Of a stretch of DNA of 56,760 nucleotides, positions 16,296 through 24,363 are shown piece after piece (within the stretch, counting starts at the first letter, position 1; each line of letters begins with the position of its first letter). Source of the DNA: Sporosarcina limicola. Lineage in GTDB: Bacteria > Bacillota > Bacilli > Bacillales_A > Planococcaceae. Below the pieces are notes generated by a model. It searched no databases and was not told the DNA's origin. It was given only the letters and a program-made list of their open reading frames with translations. The stretch spans positions 1 through 56,760 of the forward strand of contig NZ_JADBEL010000025.1 in assembly GCF_014873855.1 (NCBI RefSeq). The letters run 5' to 3'. A program made the translations under genes and the position numbers.

Positions 16296-16979
16296 TTATT
16301 CCAAATTAAAGGAGTTCCTTCTAGAACAGCGTCGATTACCGAAAGTACAACGATTCCTGCGGTTATTGAAAGTACAACAAATCCTATTTGTGCGTCGTCG
16401 GTTCCGCGAAGTGCACCGACTCGCGCTAGTCCGTCGTTGGTTACCAAAAGTGCTCCTATTTATGACGTTAGTTCTTCGGTTGCGGGAAGTGAATCGATTT
16501 CTGCCAGTAAGCCGTTTGTTAATGACATTACCTCGTTGAATCATTTGGTTTGCAAAAGTGTGCATGTTTCTGACGGTTCGTCTTCGATTGGGAGACGTAC
16601 ATCGAATTCTGCTAGTCCGTCGTTGGTTCCCGGAAGTGCGTCTGTTTCTGACGGTTCGTCTTCGATTGGGAGACGTACATCGAATTCTGCTAGTCCGTCG
16701 TTGGTTCCCAGAAGTGCGTCTGTTGCTGACGGTTCGTCTTCGATTGCGAGACGTACATCGAATTCTGTTAGTCCGTCGTTGGTTCCCGGAAGTGCGTCTG
16801 TTTCTGACAGTTCGTCTTCGATTGCGAGACGTGAACCGAATTCTGCTAGTCCGTCGTTGGTTCCCCCTACTAGTTCGATGTTTGTTACTATGAGGATCCT
16901 GAAACATGAAATCATCTAACCCCAAGCGATTCGCTTTATCAACCGCTTTTTCTATTTCATCCATATTAAAGAGTGACAT
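16296..16979 (-). CDS. CotG-like spore coat protein with Arg-rich 26-residue repeats
   Basis: The N terminus matches the CotG/ExsB signature: DEIEKAVDKANRLGLDD, then FMFQDPHSNKH. This corresponds to the Bacillus CotG pattern DIEEAV..A...GL.DYL.QEPH..K. The remaining ~190 residues are low complexity, built on RRTS, RRRTV and NRRTSGNQ. Four near-identical 26-residue blocks lie at 16571-16882. Arg replaces the Lys of B. subtilis CotG, and Ser/Thr follow paired Arg, as in CotH kinase substrates. GGGAGG precedes the ATG. The gene is divergent from a cotH homologue, the same arrangement as cotG/cotH in B. subtilis. Other frames across the repeats are also open because the unit is 78 bp, but only this one has the CotG N terminus and a ribosome site. 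It has no stop codons. Confidence 0.75.
   Translation of the reverse strand: MSLFNMDEIEKAVDKANRLGLDDFMFQDPHSNKHRTSRGNQRRTSRIRFTSRNRRRTVRNRRTSGNQRRTNRIRCTSRNRRRTVSNRRTSGNQRRTSRIRCTSPNRRRTVRNRRTSGNQRRTSRIRCTSPNRRRTVRNMHTFANQMIQRGNVINKRLTGRNRFTSRNRRTNVINRSTFGNQRRTSASRCTSRNRRRTNRICCTFNNRRNRCTFGNRRCSRRNSFNLE
16571..16882 (-). repeat. Four tandem 78-bp repeats within the cotG-like gene
   Basis: Copies begin at 16571, 16649, 16727 and 16805 (recognised by TGACGGTTCG or a one-base variant), with few substitutions between copies. The unit is 26 codons, so all frames stay open. High identity between copies suggests recent amplification. Confidence 0.9.
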
Positions 16980-17202
16980 ATCTATACCTCCCTTCTTCTT
17001 TAATTAGAGAAAGGAAATCGAAATAATCATTAATTGAAGCATTTCGAATTTGTTGTATTTTCCTTCCCTTCCCCCTCAAGGTACGTCGTTGTACCGAAAT
17101 GGATAGAGACAAGCGCATACAATTTAAAAAAATTATTATTTATTGGAAACATCTTGTATTTTGATTGATAGGAATTGGATAACTATGAAGGGAAGGATTC
17201 AC

Positions 17203-18293
17203 ATGAATAAGGGCATGAAAATACCTAAATATCAGCTATTTATCCATCCTCTAGATTTAAGCGAAATTAGGAAAGACATTTGGATTGATGATTCAGTTCC
17301 AGCAAAGCTTACAATTAACGAAAAAAAGTTTGATATTGATATAGCCTATCGCGGTTCCCATATTCGTGATTTTCGAAAAAATCATTTCAAGTATCGTTTT
17401 ATAAACCGTGTACGTATAGAAAGGTAAAAGTAATTCATTTAAACGCAGAATATAAGGATCCATCACTGTTAAGAAATAAATTATCTTTTGATTTTTTTAA
17501 TGAAATTGGTTGTCTATCTCCAAAGTCTCAATTTGTTTTTTTGAAGTTAAACGGTAAAAACGATGGACTATATCTGGAATTAGAGTCAGTAGATGAATTT
17601 TTCCTTGCTAATCGGCAATTACCTATAGGACCTGTTTTTTATGCAGTGGATGGGGATGCCAATTTTTCGTTAATGAGTTAACTTGATAAAGAAGTGAAAA
17701 AATCGCTAAAGTTTGGATACGAACAAAAATTTGGAACAGATCAGGATAAATATAATTTACATGAGATGATACTAAAAATTAATACACTTTCAAGGGAAGA
17801 TTTTGAAAGTGAAATCGTCAAGTATGTGAATGTTGAAAAGTATCTTTGCTGGTTGGCTGGTGTAGTTTTCACCCAAAACTTTGATGGCTTTGTTCACAAC
17901 TACGTACTTTACCAGAATGGGGAAACGGGGCTATTTGAAGTCATCCCGTGGGATTACGATGCAACATGGGGAAGGGATGTAAACGGGGAAGTGATGGAGG
18001 AAGACTATTTACGAATAGAAGGATTTAATACGCTAACCGCAAGGATTCTCGATGTGAAAACATTTCGACGTCAATACAAAAACTTGCTAGAAGTTATTTT
18101 AAGCAACCAATTTACTGTAGACTATTTGAAGCCGAAAATACAAGGTATGCATGATTTGATAAGGTCTTATATTCAAAAAGATCCTTATAAAAAAGACGAT
18201 ATCCATTTATTTGATAAGGAACCGAAGTATATATTGGATTTTATTGAAGCGTGGGCGAAATATATAAGAGGGAAATTAGATACATTAGATTAA
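17203..18293 (+). pseudogene. CotH-family spore coat kinase, frameshift and nonsense
   Basis: The ATG at 17203 follows GGGAAGGA. The first part reads KIPKYQLFIHPLDL and [17 protein letters not shown], the usual CotH opening with the RGxxxR segment. Near 17400 the frame shifts and continues as [24 protein letters not shown]. It meets an in-frame TAA at 17679-17681 (NFSLMS then stop) and continues as LDKEVKKSLKFGYEQKFG. The C-terminal catalytic part is intact, with QNFDGFVHNYVLY and EVIPWDYDATWG holding the metal-binding Asp residues. CotH is an atypical protein kinase that phosphorylates Ser in CotG and CotB during coat assembly. Here two lesions should abolish it, while its presumed substrate gene stays open. 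About 363 codons in total, the family's normal length. Confidence 0.85.
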
Positions 18294-18295
18294 GT

Positions 18296-18772
18296 ATGAT
18301 TCGTGACCACGGATCAGATACAGGCAGTTCAGCGGCGTTTATCAGTGCTGTAAAGCCGCAAACCGCAATACTTAGTTATGGCAAAAACAATTCATACGGA
18401 CATCCACACTCAGCCGTGGAAAGTCGTTTGAAAAACGTTGGTGCTAAGGTGTACAAGACACCAATAGACTGCGATATTACTGTAACTACTGATGGTATAA
18501 AACATGCTGTTGCAAGTAGTTGTAAAGGTGCAGTGGTAAAACCTGTTGTTAAACCAGCTCCAAAGCCGGCAGTTAAAACGATACCAAAGCCTGTGCCTAA
18601 ACCAGTCATTAAACCAAAACCAGCCATTAAACCAAAGCCAGCATCTTCAACACGCACGAATTTTAAAAATTGTACAGATTTAAGAACTGTGTATCCAAGC
18701 GGCGTGCCACAAGGTCATCCGGCGTATCAATCGAAAATGGACAGAGATAAAGAAGGGTGGGCGTGCGAATGA
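18296..18772 (+). pseudogene. Metallo-beta-lactamase-fold (ComEC-like) hydrolase fragment with Excalibur domain
   Basis: The frame begins 2 bp after the cotH stop with RDHGSDTGSSAAFISAVKPQ, corresponding to the last metal-binding block of ComEC/Rec2-type MBL proteins, and continues with GKNNSYGHPH and the end of that domain. A Pro/Lys-rich linker (about residues 78-123, repeated KPxPKP units) leads to a C-terminal Excalibur calcium-binding domain with NFKNCTDLRTVYPSGVP and DRDKEGWACE. The N-terminal two thirds, including HxHxDH, are missing, so it is a truncation. Intact homologues are secreted and are often followed by a DUF3006 gene, as here. Confidence 0.7.
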
Positions 18773-19023
18773 TTAGAACAGGAAAATACACAGTAGAGTC
18801 TATTGAAAACGACCAAGTGAAATTACTGTCCAAAGAAGATGAGACTATTGCGGAGTTGCTGCCAGTTGAAAGTTTTTCTTTCGAGATAAAAGAAGGTGAC
18901 ATCGTTTCTGTTGAATCTAATGGAAGTGAATCAGGATTCGAAATCACTTTATTGGAAACTGAAACAAATGAAATGAAATCAAAAGTGGGTGATTTACTCG
19001 AAAAGCTGAAGAATAAAAAATGA
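18769..19023 (+). CDS. DUF3006 domain protein
   Basis: An 84-residue acidic protein that starts at 18769 with an ATGA overlap of the preceding stop; GGGTGGG lies upstream. It has the short beta-rich DUF3006 layout (KYTVESIENDQVKLLSKEDE, then ELLPVESFSFEIKEGDIVSV) and a lysine-rich end. DUF3006 genes commonly sit immediately behind MBL-fold/Excalibur hydrolases, implying a partner role, but the function is unknown. It is intact while its partner is truncated. The terminator at 19029-19066 closes the unit. Confidence 0.75.
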   Translation: MIRTGKYTVESIENDQVKLLSKEDETIAELLPVESFSFEIKEGDIVSVESNGSESGFEITLLETETNEMKSKVGDLLEKLKNKK

Positions 19024-19028
19024 ACATG

Positions 19029-19066
19029 AAACAGCCACCACTCGAATGAGAAGGTGGCTGTTTTTG
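19029..19066 (+). terminator. Terminator after the DUF3006 gene
   Basis: AACAGCCACC and GGTGGCTGTT form the stem, followed by TTTTTG. Confidence 0.85.
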
Positions 19067-19250
19067 AGTTTCTTCTAAAATAAGTAAACCCTGTTGAAAT
19101 GAAAAATGTCACACAGAAAGTCACATTAGTTTCACACGGAGTCAAAAAACATCACTAGTGAACGTGTAAGATGCAGTTGATATACCAATGGTAGACCTGT
19201 ATTTCAAGACCGTTCATGAGTAGACGAATTGCTTCACATTCTACCACACT

Positions 19251-19272
19251 TATAAATGGCATAACGGATGAA
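19251..19272 (+). repeat. Right attachment-site repeat (attR-like)
   Basis: Exact second copy of the 22-bp sequence at 13204-13225. It is followed directly by the terminator that presumably served yutJ before the insertion. Confidence 0.85.
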
Positions 19273-19313
19273 AAACAGCCCTAATTTGCAAGTGCAAATT
19301 AGGGCTGTTTTCT
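19273..19313 (+). terminator. Displaced terminator of yutJ
   Basis: A 17-bp perfect stem (AAACAGCCCTAATTTGC with its complement) around a 4-nt loop, followed by TCTTTCT. It now lies 6 kb from yutJ. Confidence 0.8.
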
Positions 19314-19387
19314 TTCTCGATTACTAGAAATTGTTATCATCGAAGGAATACATAATTGTCTTAATCACTGTATCTGAAAAAAACACA

Positions 19388-19717
19388 TTATGCTGTCGGT
19401 ACAAATCCATGCTTTTCAAGTTCTGCAAAAACAGGCTTTAATTGAATATAACCTTCGCCGACCATTTCGCCCTCAATCATAACAAGTGGGTAGAAAAATT
19501 CATCATTACGCACCTGCTCTGCAATGCTTTGCTGTCTGTCATCTGAAAGGTCCGAATCGATATTGATATAGTCAATTTGGTAAGGCTGATTAGGATATTT
19601 CCGATCGATGGCGGCTTGCAACCATTCATACGTATCTTTGGATGAAGGCGCATTTACGCAGCTAGCACAGACGATATCTGCTCCGTATATTTCAATGTAT
19701 ACTTTGTTATTCTTCAA
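19388..19717 (-). CDS. yuzD: YuzD family thioredoxin-like protein (DUF1462)
   Basis: A 109-residue protein with the YuzD layout: KVYIEIYGADIVCASCVNAPSS, where CxxC (CASC) sits after the first beta strand, as in a thioredoxin-like active site. A central acidic region (DSDLSDDRQQ) and the FYPLVMIEGEMVGEGY segment with the cis-Pro-like turn follow. A disulfide or metal-handling role is inference. The TTG start at 19717 was chosen because AAGGGGAAA lies upstream; a longer reading frame exists but extends antisense through yutI. It is divergent from yutI, the B. subtilis arrangement. Confidence 0.85.
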   Translation of the reverse strand: MKNNKVYIEIYGADIVCASCVNAPSSKDTYEWLQAAIDRKYPNQPYQIDYINIDSDLSDDRQQSIAEQVRNDEFFYPLVMIEGEMVGEGYIQLKPVFAELEKHGFVPTA

Positions 19718-19802
19718 TTTAAATTTCCCCTTCCGATTGATTATTGGATTTTTTCTTTCTTCCTGTTTATAATAAGTATAAGGAAAGGAGAGTTTAAAAA
19801 CA

Positions 19803-20039
19803 ATGACAGATACAACGATGACAGAATCCGTACAAGAAGTATTAGATAAATTACGCCCATTCCTCCTGCGTGATGGAGGCGACTGTGAACTTGTAGATAT
19901 CGAGGATGGTATCGTCAAACTCCGCCTACTCGGTGCATGTGGCACATGCCCAAGCTCGACAATCACACTTAAAGCAGGGATTGAACGTGCTCTTCTTGAA
20001 GAAGTACCGGGTGTTGTAGAGGTAGAGCAAGTATTTTAA
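19803..20039 (+). CDS. yutI: NifU-like Fe-S cluster scaffold YutI
   Basis: A 78-residue stand-alone NifU C-terminal domain: [23 protein letters not shown], then [18 protein letters not shown] with the CxxC that binds a [4Fe-4S] cluster, ending in [12 protein letters not shown]. Such Nfu proteins carry and deliver clusters to client enzymes; lipoyl synthase, encoded nearby, is a known client type. AAAGGAG precedes the ATG. Confidence 0.92.
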   Translation: MTDTTMTESVQEVLDKLRPFLLRDGGDCELVDIEDGIVKLRLLGACGTCPSSTITLKAGIERALLEEVPGVVEVEQVF

Positions 20040-20149
20040 CTTAATTCAGCAGAAGTCTTCCACTTCTATAAGTGGGGAGATGAATGCAAAATATGTAGAC
20101 AATTCAGTGGGGGTTCAAACGCCGGCTAGATACTGTAGAACTCTGGTTA

Positions 20150-20330
20150 AGATTGCCGGAAGGATAGGTATCCTAAATCCGCCGCATCGCGCGGCAACGG
20201 ATACATGACTAGGTTCCTGCTGGCCCCGGCAACAAAGAGGGATGAAGTTCAATCCCTCTTTCCTGGGTAACCAACATCCTGTTGGCCCAATGCTTCCGGC
20301 GGAGACATGGGATTTGTCAGAGGAATTTAT
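20150..20330. repeat. Intergenic repeat family, copy 1
   Basis: This stretch contains GCGCGGCAAC, ATGACTAGG, CCTGCTGGCCC, AACAAAGAGGGATGAAGTTC, AATCCCTCTTT and ATCCTGTTGGCCCA in order. The same modules occur at 46217-46530. AGAGGGATgaagttcAATCCCTCT and similar parts can fold into hairpins. No coding frame fits, and no transposase is nearby. Confidence 0.6.
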
Positions 20331-20420
20331 CGAGCAAACTTGAAAAAAATCTGGGCGCAAATATGCTTTGACGTATTTGATTGGACCAAATGAAAGCGGG
20401 CCGAATTTACGGCCCGCTGT

Positions 20421-21104
20421 TTACTTTATTTTTTTTATTTCCTGCCAACGATCTCTTGCTATATTGATAATATGCGGCTCGGTCGATGTACGTTGACCTT
20501 CAATGACACGTGAAAGACTCCGTATAGCTTCCTCTCTGTCACCTATTTTCCAAGACAGTTCCGCGATTAAATACAGAACTCTTGATTCCGACATTTGTGT
20601 ACCTACATAATCACCTTCGGAATATGATTGAGTATAGGAGTCCCTTGCGATTTTCAGAAAACGCTGCTCTTCTTTTTTATCACCTTTTTCACGGTATAAC
20701 CAAGCAATTCGTAAAGTGATCCCTGCAATAGAAAGTACCTTCTCTTTTTTGAAACTAGCACTTAAGTAGGCTAGTTTATACGTTTCGATTGCTTCATTAA
20801 CATCCCGCTCGGAGCCGAAGGATCTTCCATTCCATTTCGCTGTAATTTGTTTGGCTATCACTTCTTTTGTTCCAGGTGCAAAATAAGGAGTGAAATCATC
20901 CGTGTAAGAAAAACCACAATGAGGACAGACTGCCACATTATAATAGAGTGGATTTACATGTTGGTTTGAATAAACAGGTTTGAAGTCACTCTCATGTGAT
21001 GACACCCGAACGAATCTTGAACGAACTTTAGTAGAAGTGAACTTTTTCTTGCAATTAATGCAATCCATATTTTTATCATAAAACGGTGTAATTTCCATTT
21101 TCAT
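20421..21104 (-). CDS. DUF2225 protein with zinc ribbon and TPR-like repeats
   Basis: A 227-residue cytosolic protein. Two CxxC pairs (CINC near residue 15 and CPHC near residue 60) form a split zinc ribbon. Residues about 100-220 form helical TPR-like repeats (ETYKLAYLSASFKKEKVLSIA, EEQRFLKIARDSYTQSYSEGD, RVLYLIAELSWKIGDREEAI). This is the DUF2225 architecture, found in many Firmicutes, with no known biochemical function. It is convergent with yutI and divergent from yutM. Confidence 0.8.
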   Translation of the reverse strand: MKMEITPFYDKNMDCINCKKKFTSTKVRSRFVRVSSHESDFKPVYSNQHVNPLYYNVAVCPHCGFSYTDDFTPYFAPGTKEVIAKQITAKWNGRSFGSERDVNEAIETYKLAYLSASFKKEKVLSIAGITLRIAWLYREKGDKKEEQRFLKIARDSYTQSYSEGDYVGTQMSESRVLYLIAELSWKIGDREEAIRSLSRVIEGQRTSTEPHIINIARDRWQEIKKIK

Positions 21105-21227
21105 CTTCCTTTCGTACCACTATTAGTAGTATAACTTAAATGCTATGAAAAATGAGTAATTATGATTGCGTTGCGATTGATATCATTGATATGATATATA
21201 AAATGGAAAAAGGGATGGTGAACGCGA

Positions 21228-21590
21228 ATGGAACAGGTTGTTGAAATTACAGAAGCAGCAGTATTTCACGTAAAAGAAATGATGAGCCATAACGAGGAAG
21301 AAGGTTCATTCCTACGTGTCGCTGTGAACGGTGGCGGATGCAGTGGATTGACTTACGGGATGGGGTTTGAATCCGAAAAATCGGAGGATGATTTGTTATT
21401 CATCCAGCATGACCTTCAAATTCTTGTTTCGAAGGAAGATGCCGGCATTCTTGAGGGGACGCAAGTGGACTATAAAGAGTCTCTAATGGGCGGAGGGTTT
21501 ACGATAAATAATCCCAATGCCATCGCATCTTGTGGGTGTGGGACATCATTCAGAACGGCGAAAAAAGCTGGAACTCCGGCTGATTGCTGA
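21228..21590 (+). CDS. yutM: HesB/IscA-type A-type Fe-S carrier YutM
   Basis: A 120-residue A-type carrier with the three conserved cysteines: NGGGCSGLTYGMGF at the middle, and CGCGTSF near the C terminus. It binds and transfers Fe-S clusters or iron, working with the Nfu protein encoded 1.2 kb upstream. Its last ~17 codons come from the inserted element: a second, slightly diverged copy of this gene end lies at 24364-24420, where the native terminator also is. The protein stays intact after the insertion. Confidence 0.9.
   Translation: MEQVVEITEAAVFHVKEMMSHNEEEGSFLRVAVNGGGCSGLTYGMGFESEKSEDDLLFIQHDLQILVSKEDAGILEGTQVDYKESLMGGGFTINNPNAIASCGCGTSFRTAKKAGTPADC
21538..21568 (+). repeat. Left direct repeat of the yutM insertion
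   Basis: GTGGGACATCATT followed by AGAAC, GC and AAAAAAG matches 24365-24395 at 28 of 31 positions. It lies within the CGTSFRTAKK codons of yutM. Confidence 0.7.
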
Positions 21591-21767
21591 TGAAGTCAGC
21601 TTTGTTGAAATGTTGAATCAGGATTATGAATAACAGTAGAAATTGATGTTTACACAATCCCGAAATAGTGTAAACACAACCCTAAAATGATGTATTTGGG
21701 GTTGTAGATACCGAGCCTTTTTGATTTGTATGTTGCAAAACATAACAAATTGAGGAGGCTTTTTTGT

Positions 21768-22118
21768 ATGGTTTTGAAAAAGAGAAAACGAACAGATGTT
21801 GGTAAAATAGCAATGGAGAAGGACTATCCGAAGATTAACTTTGAGCAAGCGATTGACCTTGTGGTTTCTGACAAAAGTGCGGAAGGTGTTAGACCACGCA
21901 CTTTAAAGGACTATAAGAATAATTGGCGGTACTTTGTAAATTGGTTAGTGAAGAACTATGAGATTGAAACGGTTGACGAGCTAACGCCTCAAATTTTTCG
22001 TGATTATATCAACTACTTGAAACATGACGCAGTTCGTTATGAGGGGCATATATACATCAAAAAAATAGGTGGAGTGGAGTTTAAAGGGGGTTGCCGAAAA
22101 TTCGGCAGACTCTTTTAG
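21768..22118 (+). pseudogene. Integrase N-terminal fragment
   Basis: GAGGAGG precedes the ATG. The 116 residues contain a basic start (LKKRKRTDVG) and a SAM-like core-binding domain: FEQAIDLVVSDKSAEGVRPRTL, DYKNNWRYFVNWLVKNYEIE and ELTPQIFRDYINYLKHD. The frame then breaks off and no catalytic domain follows. Position right after the left repeat marks it as the element's own tyrosine integrase. Confidence 0.65.
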
Positions 22119-22271
22119 TCCAGTATTTCTAAGTCCTTCAATGTGAAGGGGTTAACAGGCGATAGGTCATCATCCTGTCGCTTTTTAATGTGAATCAGTA
22201 TCAAAAATCAATCACTGTTACCGCAGGTGAGAAGCCCGATGTGAAAGCTACAAGAGGATTTAATGCTATGA

Positions 22272-22439
22272 GGTCATTTAGAAGCTAAAGCAATCGCTAT
22301 GGAGCATAGAGAGCCTTTAGCTGATATGTATCTGGAACATTGTGAGGAACTGTTTAGCGTATTCCAAGAGCCTTCAAGTGCTTCGCAGGAGCTTGTATTG
22401 CCTTTATGGCTAAACAGGTTGATTCGATTCAACCACTAG
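22272..22439 (+). other. Coding-like remnant, unknown
   Basis: Fifty-six codons between two stops read HLEAKAIAMEHREPLADMY, then EELFSVFQEP, with a natural-looking composition but no start codon or ribosome site. It is probably a leftover of an element gene. I do not recognise the family. A short palindromic TTCGGCAGACTC-like stretch lies nearby at 22090-22115. Confidence 0.25.
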
Positions 22440-22592
22440 CATTTGAGCGTTGAGAGCATAACAAAAGGACTTGCATACATGGAGTTTAATCATGCACGCA
22501 AGTTCTAGTCCTATTAAGCTAAAGTACTCGATAGTTTAAGTGTATTTTTTCACAAATAAAATGTAATCGTTAGTCGAACGGTTGAATTACCC

Positions 22593-23153
22593 TTAGAATT
22601 GATTCCAGTCTCTTTTTAATAAAGAAAAAGAGTAGTGGTCATAATACTTACCCCTAAATAAATGTTTATCTCTATAAATCCCTTCATTCTTAAATCCGAG
22701 CTTTTCTAATAAGTTTACAGAGTTAATATTTTTCAAAGCGACATATCCGTTAATTCTATTCAGTCCCATATTATTAAAGCCACTTTCAATTGCGCTTATC
22801 AATGCCTCTTTCATATATCCCTGTCCCCAATATTCGTGCCATAAATCATAGCCTATCTCCGCTATATTGTTTGTTCTGTCCCAATAATCAAATCCACACG
22901 TTCCGATTTGTTGTTGGTTATCATCTTTTTTGACTAATACCCATCGATTGTATCCTTTTTCTTCTGGCTTTGAGTTACATTCAACAAATTCTATCGAATC
23001 ATTTCTAGTCGAAAATAATTCTTCGTCATATAAAAATTCACATACTTTTTCGTTGCTGAATAGTCGATAAATAAAGTCAATATCCGCATTGCCTACATTT
23101 CGCAAAATCAACCTGTCTGTTTCTAAATTAGGGAATTTTATATGTCCATTCAT
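22593..23153 (-). CDS. GNAT acetyltransferase (RimJ/RimL-like)
   Basis: A 186-residue GNAT fold: LETDRLILRNVGNADIDFIYRLF, GTCGFDYWDRTNNIAEIGYDL, and the acetyl-CoA loop WGQGYMKEALISAIES (Q/RxxGxG/A pattern). It ends with RINGYVALKNINSVNLLEKLGFKNEG, typical of the RimJ/RimL branch. AAAGGAG precedes its ATG. It is the only apparently intact gene in the yutM insertion, begins 2 bp beyond the transposase stop, and is AT-rich, so it looks like cargo. Substrates of this branch include ribosomal protein N termini and some antibiotics; nothing here decides which. Confidence 0.8.
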   Translation of the reverse strand: MNGHIKFPNLETDRLILRNVGNADIDFIYRLFSNEKVCEFLYDEELFSTRNDSIEFVECNSKPEEKGYNRWVLVKKDDNQQQIGTCGFDYWDRTNNIAEIGYDLWHEYWGQGYMKEALISAIESGFNNMGLNRINGYVALKNINSVNLLEKLGFKNEGIYRDKHLFRGKYYDHYSFSLLKRDWNQF

Positions 23154-23154
23154 T

Positions 23155-24210
23155 TTAAGCGCTCCTTTTATAACTTAATTTAGGGTTAGTTGAAGTAATC
23201 TGCTCTGTTGTTTTAATAACTGAATAATCAGTTGCCTGATACAGTGTAACACGCTTACAAATACTGGTGCAAGTTGAACGTGTAAGTGTAGCAAGTTTAT
23301 TTACCCATTTAGGCAGAAGACGATATTCCAGTACGTTTAATTTTCGATCCTTGTATGCAATTTCATTCACCCAACAAATCGTCTCACTTTGATTTTCTTT
23401 TTCAATCTTCTTTAATGCCTCAAATTCCCTCGCAATGCTTGGTATACTTCCTTCTTTGAAACGAATCATATAGTTCCATTTATACTGATCACACCGTTTA
23501 AATACAGGTTCACATGCGTAAAGACTATCAGCCAATAGGCAGATAGGTAAGCGGTTGTACGTTTTTTTTATTTTCTCCGCTAATCTATGAAATGCGTTTA
23601 ACTCACAGTCCTGCTTATCAAAATCCTCCGATTCATTTTCAATGAACTCAGAGCCTATACTCAACACCATATTTCCCACAACCAGCTTCGCCTCCAGCAC
23701 GTGGTGCATATATTCCACTTCGCCGGTTTCTTTATTTCTAAATACACGTTTCAAGCAGTGTTCACAATGCTTTTTATCAAAACAAAAAAGACCGGTACCG
23801 TCCACAATAACGCCCCAATCTTTGCCGTTTATCTTGTGATTATCAAAACATCTTTTCTTAAATAATTCCTTAATCATGTACGTTCGAATATTTTCTACTT
23901 CCACTAGATTTAATTCGGATAAGAAGTTATTGATTGTATCGTAATGGGGAAGTTCTTCCAGGTTCTTCAAGCCCAACACGGTTTGAAAGTTACTAATACA
24001 CACTTCTTTGTTAAATTGATTGGTCATACCACGCATAGTTTCCGAATTACATACGTTTTTCAAAATCACCATCAACAGAAGCATATCGCAGCTGTAGGTT
24101 ATATAGCTTTGATTTCTTGGATCTTTTACGCCTGTTAATTTCTTTTTTATGTCCTTAAAAAAGTTGCTGGATTTTCGCAAACTCGAAAAAATAGTTTGTC
24201 TCTTTTTCAC
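23155..24210 (-). pseudogene. DDE-type transposase, C-terminally disrupted
   Basis: The protein shows a transposase N-terminal region (FSSLRKSSNFFKDIKKKLTGVKDPR, then YSCDMLLLMVILKNVC), a first catalytic-type aspartate in WGVIVDGTGLFCFD, and a second in ICLLADSLYACEPVF. After YRLLPKW the sequence changes to a low-similarity tail, and the final catalytic Glu region is not evident. The 3' part seems replaced or frameshifted. A perfect 11-bp inverted repeat (24263-24290) lies about 50 bp upstream and may be an IS end or hairpin. The IS family cannot be fixed from sequence alone. Confidence 0.6.
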
Positions 24211-24262
24211 GTTCCCCTTTTTCTTTTCTGGTCGTCATGATGAATTCCCCCTTAAAATGTGC

Positions 24263-24290
24263 AATATAACTACCTTTGCGTAGTTATATT
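24263..24290. repeat. Perfect 11-bp inverted repeat upstream of the transposase
   Basis: AATATAACTAC and GTAGTTATATT flank a 6-nt loop. There is no T-run. It may be an operator or an end structure of the IS. Confidence 0.5.
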
Positions 24291-24363
24291 ATACCGTAAT
24301 TAGGACATTATCGGTTCCGCTTTTTCCAACTATTATTCCGAAGAATTTTTACTCTTCAGGGCT

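Larger units (their letters stand above)
13226..19272. mobile_element. Decayed integrative element/prophage remnant inserted in yutJ
   Basis: The segment is framed by 22-bp direct repeats. An integrase sits at its left end, and phage-type endolysin, coat-protein and hydrolase fragments lie inside. Immediately after the right repeat is a perfect terminator hairpin of the kind expected after yutJ. The element therefore pushed the native terminator about 6 kb away while re-creating the yutJ 3' end. Most of its genes carry nonsense or frameshift mutations. Confidence 0.8.

Noticed and set aside
16571..16882. Possible CRISPR array
   Set aside because: The repeats are contiguous 78-bp units with no spacers, and no cas genes occur in the window.
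16437..16919. Long Ser-rich plus-strand frame and acidic minus-strand frame across the 78-bp repeats
   Set aside because: They lack ribosome sites and recognisable termini; they stay open only because the repeat unit is 26 codons. The frame with the CotG N terminus was kept.
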